A stretch of 64,000 nucleotides of DNA, taken from Akebia trifoliata (lineage: Eukaryota > Streptophyta > Magnoliopsida > Ranunculales > Lardizabalaceae). The position numbers were made by a program, and so were the translations under genes. Every line of letters begins with the position of its first letter. Within the stretch, counting starts at the first letter, position 1. The notes below the pieces were generated by a model. It saw nothing but the letters and a program-made list of their open reading frames with translations, ran no database searches and was not told the DNA's origin. Shown one piece after another: positions 11,602 through 21,674 of the stretch. The stretch lies in assembly GCA_017979445.1 (NCBI GenBank), contig CM030709.1, positions 868,001 to 932,000 on the forward strand, in the 5' to 3' direction.

Positions 11602-12745
11602 TCATGAGTTAGAATTCCCATACTTTTCCGAATCCGCACTCGATGTTAGTCTGAATATATGTGTCGCCAGTGATGGAGGTCCCAATGTAAAGCCATGTGA
11701 AGCACTGGAGTAAGGTTGGCTGCTCACTTCTGACACGGGTGCATGCAATGGAAGATGCTTGAAAGCCCCAAAGTCGAGATGAATTGGGAGTTTTGGTTGT
11801 GAGGCCTCTGGATTGTCTTTTGTCACGATGTGATCTCCGCAACTGACCATGAGTCACTGGTGCTGGATTCCTTCCGCATCCAGGTGAAGGTATGTCACAG
11901 TATGAAAGATGGCTCTGCAAATTTGCAAAAAAGAATAAAAACATGCAACAAAAGGACCAGAAGATCGACCGTATAGTTAAAAATAAATAAAAAAAAGGTC
12001 TGAAATCAGTTTACCGTCTTGGGAAAGAATGCCTAGTTCCCCACATGTAAAAGCACTACATATCCGAAGGAAATTTCCTGTTTGAGAGTGGTCATGTCAT
12101 CATTAGTTGATTAACAAGTACCACAAATGAATAAAAATAAAATACTTAATCTATGCAACATAAAAATGGTTAAGCTTGAAAATTTTGTTGTCTTTAAGCT
12201 TTTCTCTAAGGGGGATCTTTGCAAAGAATATTGCTTAAAAAAAGAGAAAAAAAAAATGAAACTTTAACTTCCAAGTTTACATTAAATGACAAAAGCTAAG
12301 TTACACAAGAAATTAGATACATATCTCTACAGAGAAGGAATCTTATCTTTGAATGGGAGAAAAATTGCATACCTTTACTCACACTGCGCCCAAGGTGGTT
12401 GTTTTTTTTTAAAGGGTAAACAATGTTCAGATGTTTTCGCGTAAATCCCCTGTCCTAATCCAATGTCTCAACTACAAAAGCACAAAAAAGGTTAGGATTA
12501 CAAGTAAACAAGAAATGAATCTATCCAATAGTATAAAGTAAATTGAGGGATGTTACTTAATCACATTTTTTTTTTTCATTTTTATTGGTTAGTAGGAAAA
12601 TAATTAAGAGAGAAACAAAAATGAAAGAAAAACATTATGCACAAGAAGAGCATTGCTTACCCAATATTTCTGGCAGTGAAGACACACAGACTGGGCCATT
12701 TAAACTGATGCAGAATTGTTCTGCTCTTCTCTTTGAAGGACTGCT
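11602..12745 (-). pseudogene. Nucleotidyltransferase (PAP/OAS1 type) pseudogene, copy 2
   Basis: In minus-strand order, about 12661-12740 reads FCISLNGPVCVSSLPEILG, followed by a donor-like GTAAGC. About 12373-12436 reads KHLNIVYPLKKNNHLGRSVS. About 12015-12081 reads GNFLRICSAFTCGELGILSQ. About 11602-11950 is a long open stretch that could be the terminal exon. The first three match, in order, the conserved substrate-binding region of plant nucleotidyltransferases of the TRF/PAP-OAS1 class. Upstream catalytic exons are not visible, and the junctions carry substitutions (RIRSAF changed to RICSAF, DPLKENNNLG changed to YPLKKNNHLG). It is probably a 3' gene fragment rather than a working gene. 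Confidence 0.72.
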
Positions 12746-15104
12746 AAGTGCAGTCAATCTACAGCTCCATCTGGTAGCTATGTTGAAAATATGTTTTCAA
12801 CGGCACAGAACCGAACATGAACTAAAAAAAGAGATGTTAAAAAATCAATGAAGAAATCCTCGTCTTCAAATGAGATGAGAGTTAATTCTTTTCCATGAGT
12901 AGAGTAATAGAATGTGCATAGGGGGTATCACATTCAATTTTAAAGAAACCACTCCTTAAAAGAAATAAAATGCAATTCAATTACGTATGACCCACACTTT
13001 TTTACTTATTTGGTGGCCTTTGGCAATCATCTCTAAAGTATAAACTATTGTAATGGAACTCAACTGCTAGATTAATCCCAACTTTTTTGAACTCTTAAAG
13101 ACTAAGAAAAATAAATAATTAGTGTTCCATTTTTTTAAACATAAGCTTGTTCCTACTAAATTATAGCTAAATTTCGCTCGGATGCCTCCCAGACCGAGAT
13201 GACTCTCCCAAGTTGGTCTCATCTGAGATTTTAAACCACACATCAAACAGACAAGACAACTCAGCATAGCATCTAAACTAACTAGTACTCTGCCTCTATA
13301 CTTCTTTTGTATCGACAGTTAAAGAGAAGTTTCTCTAAGAAACTTAAGAGACATCTAATAACACACTCAAAAGATTTACAACAAAATAATAGAAGCGAGA
13401 TCCTGACATAGTCACAAAATTCTCCGAATGAGGGACTAGCCGATTAATTTGATAAATTAATCGATGACTTATCGATTGATCATGAAATATGGTAAAAAAT
13501 TTACCGTTCAACCTCAAATTTTTATTTCCTTCAACATTTAAATCTCAATAACAAGATAAGGGTTTTTTTAAGGGGTTGAAGATGATCGATTTTTGTTAGA
13601 AATCTTAAAATATTGTTTTATATTTCTCAAAAAAAAATTCAATTTTTTTGACAAAACTTTCATGAATGTATCCAAATTAACCGCCCATCGAATAATTACC
13701 GAATCCGAACTGTGTTACTATGAATCTGGTGTACAATTTAAGACTTGTAAAAATCCAACAAAAAAAAAAAACATAACTTTGTAGCTATAGAGGTAAATAA
13801 TTACAGAACAAATAAAAATGACAAAATTATCAAAATAAAATCAAGCAAATAAAGGGAAAAAGATCCTCACCACACCTCCAAGATAGTATCTAATTATCCA
13901 ATGTAACTAATTGATAATTGTCACCCTCATCTGCTCAGAGACCATTGTGGGATAAATTTGACATATTATCTCCATTGTTCAGCTCTAAGCCAATGGTCCT
14001 CGCCAATTGACAATGGGTCTATCTAAGTCCTATTTGGGGAAGCTAGAAAATGGAATTTTTTTGAGGAAATTCTATCTGAGTCTATAAAGAGATGAACAAC
14101 AAAGGTTTAAAAAACAGAAGGGAATGTTTCAAGAAACAAAAAAAAATTGGGCTTGAAAGGAGAATGGTCTAATTTGTGCTCCCACCCATTTTACTAGTTT
14201 TTGAGCTCATCTCAATAGGTGCCTAATTAGGAATCTAAGACTATGGCATTATGGCTAAACTTCATGTCATTTAATCTTAAACCCTAAACTCTATAATTCA
14301 ATATTATATGATAAAGTACATAGGTTGTTTTATTTATTTTGTTTAATTATAAAAATTTATTTAAATTTTGTACATAAAGTAGGGTTTGATCAATTCAAAC
14401 ATGATGAAAATCTGAAGTGGCGAAAGTATTATTCAATGTTTATGAATCAATTTTGGGTCCAATCCAATCTTTCTTATATTGGTCAATGTAACAAATATAG
14501 TAGATTTATTATGACTAAATCGAGAAAGAAAATAATTAATGTAATTCTTTATAGATACCATTTATTTTTCTTAAAATCACTTTCATTACTCATACATCAC
14601 GTGCGGTGCGCATGCCCAGGGTGGATCAAGAACAATAAAAAATAAATGATAGGGAATTAAAGTATTATATTTATTAAATTATTACTTAGTTTTATAGGAG
14701 TTACATGAGAAAAAATAATTATTTAACCTTCTTATTGTGATAGGGCTAATAAATACATTATGCACAAACACTATAGGTATAAAATGGTGCATTCACACAC
14801 AAACAAGACAAAGAACTACCATCCAATGACATACATTTTGTACATTGATCTACTACAAAATAATATAAAAAAATGAAGATAGTGAAAGTAAATACTAACT
14901 TACTTCCAATAACAAAAGACTTGGCTCTAAGCTGAGCGGGATAAACAAACATGACTCATTTAACCGATCCCAAATCTTCCGGCTAAAACTTTGTTGTAGT
15001 ACACCTACCAAAAAACAATAACAACTTGGGGTGAGGGACAAGTGAATACTTGTTATGTATCATGTAACCAAAAATCTTGACTAAGTTTAAAAACTAGCAC
15101 CACG

Positions 15105-15795
15105 GTTTAAAATCTCGTTTCAATCCAATGTTTCAATTTCTTCAAAAATTGAAATGAAACTGAAACATTGTCGAAACATTCTCAAAATATTCGAAACCTT
15201 CAAAATATTAATAACATTTCTAAAAAAGTTCTTTCCCAGAAGACCATGGTAGAAGGGGTATTTCAACAGTTTGAAAATATATGGGTATAAAAAATATTTA
15301 CTAGAATATGAGAACTAATCTATATGTCCTAGTCCTCTAAAGAAGACCAAGGTCAAATGTGTTTTACTTGTTGGTGAAGGAAGTGTAGAGCAACTTTTAT
15401 TTAAAAGCTTGTAAAGCAAGTCAAGGAATTCGAGATGTCAAGAGTAGAGAGAGAAACAAGGTACTCTCTCATGCAAATCCCTCCCCAGATCTCTTTCTTC
15501 TCACAGATATATCGTAATTTCTCTCTCTCCTCTCGTAGATTTCCCTCGCGAGATTTCTTTCTCTCCTCTCGCAGATCTCACTCGTCAAATTTCTCTCGCA
15601 AATCCCTCCCTCAAATATCTTTGACAGACCTCTCTCCCCCAGATATCTCTATTAGAGATCTCTAAATCATAAATAAATAAATCAAAAATAGATCAAAACT
15701 TGGAATGTTTCGATTTGTATGTGATTTCATCTCAACATGACAAAAACACGAAACATTTCATACGAAAAAAAAAAAAAAATTTAACCATGACTAAA
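15105..15795. repeat. Interspersed GAAACATT repeat element, copy 2
   Basis: This is the duplicate of 7905-8580 within block C. The AGATCTC/AGATTTC pyrimidine-rich tract is at about 15470-15660. A 76-residue open stretch in it (15435-15665) is Ser/Arg-rich only because of the repeat and is not a gene. Confidence 0.55.
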
Positions 15796-16744
15796 AATAA
15801 AAATAAAATATCACATGATATACAAATCAATGAAAATTTCCATCCAAGAGATTAAAAGGTTTATACACTTACAAGACTTACCCTACAAAACTCTACTTAA
15901 AATGTCTGATGATAGATCCATCATTTGCCCTCTCTGACAATCATATTCATGTCCTACAATTACCTATAAAATGGAAAATATAATTAAAGTTCAAGTCCCA
16001 ATATTTTTTTATTTGAATCATGACAATGAAAATAGATAGAAAATTATAAGAATGGAAATAAATAGATTCTTAAATGAAATATGTTTAACTTAACCTTAAT
16101 TTTAAAATCTATTCATCAAATAAGACCGCTTACCAGGTAAATGGGGGAGATTGTCTATCATCGTCTTCCATGCCTAGTGAAAAAAAAAAATCATGAATCA
16201 CTAGGTTTCATCTTCTCAATGTTGTAACATGATTCATTTTCATCAAAATCGCTAAACACTCATGTTACAATTTTTCCCCTCAACCTTACTGTAAATTTCT
16301 CCGATGCTCTACCTGAAGAGAACGTGAGTATAAATAATATGTGAGCAAGGAGGTATTGTCAAGTTTACTGTGGGCTATATGCTGTAACTAATAAATGTTA
16401 CATTAAAAATTATATTATTTAACATTTGTTTATAATCTCTAAAATGAATACAGACAACATCCTCATCATTTTTGTTGAACTGTCTATTTTGTTTTTAGTA
16501 TGGGTTTTATTCTAACGCTTCATGCAGGTTTTCTTGTAACGCCCCATGTACAGTCTGTCAGTGTTCAGTCTGAACATACATTAATTAACCGAGTTGTCAA
16601 GCAATCGTTGGTATCTTTTTAATAACTCGCGCTTCATCAACCTGCAATATATTTTCGTGTTTTTAAATTTGTATCATGTATATCTCATGTGTTGTTGGGC
16701 TTGAATTCAGGCCCAAACTCATTTTAAGGGCTTATATGTGTAGC

Positions 16745-17228
16745 TAGGGTGACAATCTTACAATGACCCGCAAACACGACTCAAAACAACAAGAAATTAG
16801 TGGGTTTGGGTCATTATAGTGTCAACCCATCTAACATGATTATTAAATGGGTCGGGTCTAGGTTAGGGGTGTCAACCTGTTGTGACACGTTTAGTTATTC
16901 TATCGTTTACTTGTATTTTTAAATATATCAACAATTATTTAATAAGTTTTTTAAATTACTCACTTTTGGTGATAAAACTTAGTTTATGTTTTGTGATACT
17001 TAATTTATGTTGGTAGATATTGGTTTATCGGTTTGTGACTTTATTTTTAATAATGGTATTCTATTTTTGTGGTGGAAATGTAACATATTTTTTCCAATAA
17101 ATATTAGAATTTTATTAAACAGTATACCTATTTATAAATGGGTTGGGTTGGGTTTGAGTTTGAGTTTGGGTTTGGTAAATTTTCATAACACCCTTACCTC
17201 AACACGACACGGCCCATTGCCACCCCTA
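16745..17228. mobile_element. 484-bp hAT-type non-autonomous element with 8-bp TSD
   Basis: The ends are TAGGGTGACAAT on the left and ATTGCCACCCCTA on the right, forming imperfect terminal inverted repeats. The element is flanked by the 8-bp direct repeat TGTGTAGC (16737-16744 and 17229-17236). An 8-bp duplication with TAGGGGTGGCAA-like ends is characteristic of hAT transposons. The interior has the ATGGGTCGGGTC motif often seen in plant elements of this kind and has no transposase. It lies in block B copy 2. Copy 1 retains only its right part. Confidence 0.88.
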
Positions 17229-17450
17229 TGTGTAGCTCAAATTCTGTGAGTGAATGCCCGTTGAACCACGCCTATCAATGTGCAGTCATATAATAATAAA
17301 ATTAAAACACTTTGTAGATTTTACTGCAATAAACAAAAATCTTATATACCATAAATACGACATCAATATACAAAAGTCCAATCTAATCTTTATGAATCTT
17401 GTCAAAATACCTATATTGAATATAAATTTTTAAATAACGCATTGACTTTA
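16790..17450. repeat. Block B copy 2
   Basis: The segment matches 3185-3930, including about 220 bp of sequence beyond the hAT right end. The alignment starts just inside the hAT left end, so the duplication breakpoint for copy 1 lies inside the element. Confidence 0.8.
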
Positions 17451-17696
17451 AACCAAAAATATTTTTAAAACGAATCTACGACTACATTCAAGAAATTGAA
17501 AGTCCCTAGCTCCTTGGATTCAATTCTTAGCTTCTAAACTTAACGATGATTGAATTCTAACAAAGGTTGGGCTTCAAAGCTTGTCTCAAAACTCTACTTT
17601 CTTTGATGATCAGGTTATAAAACACTTAGCGATTTGAATAATTTCTTTAACTAGTTTAGTTTTTGATTCACTGTCTAACAAGATTAAAACCTAACA

Positions 17697-17996
17697 CAAA
17701 GGTCAAGGGACAAATGAGTTTTAGATTCGACTTCTATAGAATGATACATGTTTAAAAGAAAATAATTAGGAATTGAGTTTTTATATACTTATATATTTTC
17801 GCTTAAAATATATTTTAGTTACTGGCTTAAAACATTCAAATTGGGCGCACCTAAACTACATTTTTATGTGTTCTAAACCTAATATCATTGCATGATTGAC
17901 TTAAAGATTCTCTTATCACAACTTTGATCAATAATCGACAATTTCAGTATATTTATTTTTCAAGATTAGTAATAATTTTTAAGGTGTTACATTCCA
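17697..17996. repeat. Block D copy 2
   Basis: The segment matches 9522-9830. The match stops at about 17996, about 40 bp from the splice donor of the PDS5-like exon fragment, so this is the truncation junction of that gene. The 250 bp before it (17450-17697) hold nothing recognisable. Confidence 0.75.
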
Positions 17997-18034
17997 TGCT
18001 ACAAATAAGAAAAACCCTAGAAACGAGAGCTTAC

Positions 18035-18130
18035 GTCGAGATGTTTGAGAAGCTCTTCGACAGAAGAGGGAGGGTTGAGAAGTTTGTTCCCAGCTTCCAC
18101 GAATTGGTCTTCGATTCCTTTCTCCGCCAT
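18035..18130 (-). pseudogene. PDS5: Orphan first exon of a PDS5-like cohesin cofactor gene
   Basis: On the minus strand, an ATG (18130-18128) opens a 32-codon exon that ends exactly at a GTAAGC donor (18034 downward). It contains GNKLLNPPSSVEELLKHLD, which matches the start of plant PDS5-family sister-chromatid cohesion proteins. Upstream on the same strand is leader-like sequence with AAACCCTAG-type motifs. The following exons should lie below 18035, but that DNA is repeat block D and no continuation is readable. It is therefore a promoter-plus-first-exon fragment. PDS5 proteins bind cohesin in the nucleus, but this piece cannot make one. Confidence 0.75.
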
Positions 18131-18396
18131 TTTTTCTCGTTTCAGATCTTCAGAGTTTCGATTTCCACTGAAACTCACTCCATTTGAACCCTGAAAGAAA
18201 CCCTAGAAACCATCGAAAGGAACAATAACAGAACCAACTATTCAGCAAAGACCGCCTTCATCTTCTTTGTTCACAGCCATCGCCATCCCCATTCAGCAAT
18301 GAGATTTTGCTTGTTAACGTGGAGAAGATTGAGAGCTCATAAAGCAAACGAATAATTTCTCAAAACTATTTCTGCTTCAAATTCAGATGTACCATA

Positions 18397-18446
<50 letters not shown>

Positions 18447-19514
18447 TATTCTGTTTAGATTTGTTGGGTTTTTGTGTTTCGTTGACCACCCATTTGGATT
18501 TATGTTCTCAATTACTTGATATTAGTTAATTTGGGTATCTTAATTTATGGGTTTCCTGATATAATCCTGTCATGTCAAGTGAGTGGTAATTAATCATCCA
18601 AGCAAATCACAATTTTTATAACTGATAGTAGTGTTGGAATCTTGGGTGATTCTTTGTTGATGAGGAAATAAAAAGAGAATATGACTTGATAGAATGGGTT
18701 GCTTGGACTATGCAAATTGATATCTTTGAGGCCTGTTAGAAGCTTTTGAGACAATTTCCGTGATGCTGGTTGTATTTTTTTTGTTTAATTTAGCTGGTTT
18801 TGTGAGGATACATGAAATGGGTTATTTTTCTTCTTTTTTCCTTGTGAGTTCAATGAAAAATTATGGAAACTGTTTTTTGGGGAAAAAAACAAAAAAATAA
18901 AAAAAACAAAATAGGTCCTCGAGATTGAAACTCGTCACTTTGACTGAGTTTTTCCAAAAACTCGTTTGTGTCAATGAGACAACTCACATCTCGACCGAGT
19001 TACAAACCACCAACTCAAGCTAAAAGAAACGCGAGCTACCTGCCATCTCTCCCTCCCTCTCCCGTAGGTACTGAAGGAATAATTTATTTTTTATTTTCTC
19101 AGGCAATGTTGATCTTTTCCCTTCTCGATAGAACTCGAGGGGAGGATGGGTTTTAAGAAAAAATGATTTTTTTTTCTTGAATCTGGTTAATCCTTAGGTA
19201 TGCTACAAATAATATGTGCTTGCTTTCATATTTTTCAACATAAAATTTCATACACTCTTCATTAAAAAAGAAGAAGTATTGTCGAATTTTTTGTTTTTAA
19301 AAAAGAAATATATTTTGAGTTAAAAATGATGTTATAATGTTTTTATTGAATAAAAACAGTAGCTGTTATTTTTTTAGAGCATAAGTTATTGACTTATAAT
19401 GTTAAAAACAGTAATCCTTACATATAAGGGCATTCTGATCATTTTAACAAAATTTAAAATAGTTTTCAAACACAAAACTTTGTCAGAAGTACTTTTTAGA
19501 ACCTGCATCCAAAC
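18131..19514. other. Leader-like sequence, poly-T tract, intergenic
   Basis: The first about 230 bp are probably the promoter and 5' leader of the PDS5 fragment (minus strand). An uninterrupted run of 41 T lies at 18399-18439. From there to 19514 no gene or element is recognised. Confidence 0.45.
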
Positions 19515-20332
19515 TAGGACTGTCAACGGATAGATATCCGATCGGATAGTGCTATATCCGATTCGAATCCGAAAAAATATTGATATCCGAATTCGAATTT
19601 GAATCCGATCGAATGTCACTAACCAAGATTTGAATTCGAATTCGAAAAATATATTGGATATTCGATAATATCTGATTCGATAAAAACCTTGCAAAAATTA
19701 GATTTATCTATACCATCATCTTCAATCTGTAAAAATCAAATCGATTTTTCTATTTTTTTTCTCCAAAATCTTCAATCTATTTCAGTTTAAAAATCAAATA
19801 AACTTTGATTTTTTGAAGAAAAAAATAGTTTTAAAATCAAATAAACTTTAATTTAAAAAAAAAAATTTGAATAAAACATCAAGTATTTTTTACATCAACT
19901 TGAAGAAATTGATTTTCAAAAACTAAATCAAGATTATTTTGATTGAGGTTGAAGTTGATGGATTTTGAAGGGGAAAAAAGGATTTTATTGTGTGTGTGTG
20001 TGAGAGAGAGAGAGAGAAGAAGAAGTACCTACCTTGATGCTCGTTGGTCGGAGAAGAGTGTGGCTATGGAGCTCGCACAATCAAAACAACGAAACCCACA
20101 CTGGTTCTTGCATTTATGTTGAGACTTGAGAAAGAAGATAAACATTGTTAAATTTAGTTGTGTAACATGAATACGTAACACGCATACTTAAATCAGAGCA
20201 GATATTATCGAATCGGATTTCGTAACATCTAAATTCGTCTATGAAACTCATTTGAATGTTAAAATAACATATGATTCCGAATCCGATTTTTCGAATTTGA
20301 ATTCGGATTTCGATTATCTATTGACACCTCTA
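19515..20332. mobile_element. 818-bp hAT-type non-autonomous element with 8-bp TSD
   Basis: The termini are TAGGACTGTCAACGGATA on the left and the reverse complement of TAGAGGTGTCAATAGATA on the right. The flanking 8-bp direct repeat is ATCCAAAC (19507-19514 and 20333-20340). Both subterminal regions are dense in GGATATCCGAATTCG-like motifs in both orientations, as expected for hAT transposase binding sites. The interior has a (TG)n(AG)n microsatellite at about 19989-20018. There is no transposase ORF. Confidence 0.9.
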
Positions 20333-20439
20333 ATCCAAACATACAATACATATCCAACTACTTTAGACAGTACTTTTAAGAATACTCATGTTCTAAGTAC
20401 TACTGGCTCTTGTATCCACACCGGCCCAAAAATTCTCAA

Positions 20440-20900
20440 TCCTCAACCCTCTCTCGTGTTTATCTCTCAAATTGTGCCCAAAAGATGAACTCCTTTCTCT
20501 CGATCGATATCTCTCGAAGGCCTACCCCAATCTAAGACTCAAAACGAATCGATCAACTCTCTTGACGAATAAGAACCATCAGTCCCTTGATCAACAAAGG
20601 TATCAAAATCAATTTTGCTTTACAATTGGTTGGGATTATGGACTTGCTTTGATATGGTGAGTAGATAGTACTTGTGGAGGCATTTTAGGTCTTCGAAGCC
20701 GAATGATCTTTCTGCAAAACTTAGAAGTCGAATTTCAAGGAGATCAATGTGAATCCAATATTGATCTCAAGATTGTGAGAAAGGATTTAGGAGAAAATAG
20801 AGTGCTGATTTTCTAACTAGAAAGTCTTCACTCGGCTAATGTGGTATGGACACGAAATCATATATATTTTCCTCGAGATACACAATTACACATCCATTTA
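20440..20900. repeat. Inverted repeat arm, pair of 350-900
   Basis: The reverse complement of this segment matches 350-900 across unrelated-looking sequence and part of a hairpin element. It lies about 0.45 kb upstream of the block A homology of the intact RDM4 locus. Confidence 0.75.
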
Positions 20901-20973
20901 TCATTGGGGAAAATATGAATAAGAACCAAAAATTGAGGATGAAGGATTTGAATTTGAATTTGAATAATGATTT

Positions 20974-21165
20974 TCTAACTAGAGAGTCTTCACTCGGTCA
21001 ATACTCGATTGACGTGGCATGGATATGGAATCATAAATCTTTTTCATCTAGATACACAATTGCATTTTATAGGAATTTGCTGTTATATATCTCTAGAAAC
21101 AAGATCTATGATTTCGTGTCCACGCCATGTTAGTCGAGTATTGACCGAGAGAAGACTTTCTAGTT
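20974..21165. mobile_element. Foldback (hairpin) element
   Basis: The left arm TTTCTAACTAGAGAGTCTTC, then CTCGGTCAATACTCG, pairs with the right arm ending CTTTCTAGTTAGAAA at about 21165. Near the hairpin centre is the ATAAATCTTTTTCATCTAGATACACAA core shared with other hairpins in this window. A half copy of the same arm lies at about 20813-20890. It is non-coding. Confidence 0.7.
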
Positions 21166-21674
21166 AGAAATCAACACTCTTAGAATTTGGGTTTTTGAGG
21201 GGTGGAGATAATGAAATTGGCAGAGAAATTTGAGGGGAAAACGAACACATTCTCACACTATTTTATATATAAAGTAAAAGAAGAATAAAAGGTCATGTCA
21301 TAAAAATAAAAATAAAAAAACTTTTTTATGAGTATCAAATCTTTAAGAGGAGACCGAGGTCAAGGGCATGTCGTCAAAGTGGGTTTCTCAAATACAAAAC
21401 TGTAGGGGAGGGAGGGAAAGAAAGAGAGAGAGAGAGACTCTGACGCTCCAGCGATCTAGGTAACTGAACCTCTCTCTCTCTCTCTCTCTCAGAGTAAAAA
21501 CCAAACTAGACTGAACGAAACTTGAATGTCTCAATTCCATAATCCATACTTGTTTCGTCTCGGAAAGTTGAAAAATCGAAACGTTTCGGTCCAAACATTC
21601 CGAAACGAAACTGTTCTCTAGTTCCCATTTCTTAATTCACACTTTTCATCTTTTTCATTCAAGGGAAGAACTCT

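Larger units (their letters stand above)
11050..16605. repeat. Block C copy 2 (segmental duplication)
   Basis: This is the second, longer copy of 4770-9370, in the same orientation. It retains an extra 420 bp at 11460-11880 and more complete nucleotidyltransferase exon relics. It ends at the same GTACAGTCTGTCAGTGTTCA landmark near 16548. The copies differ by scattered substitutions and many small indels, so the duplication is not recent. Confidence 0.88.

Noticed and set aside
15435..15665. Ser/Arg-rich open frame
   Set aside because: It is produced by the tandem AGATCTC/AGATTTC pyrimidine-rich repeat.
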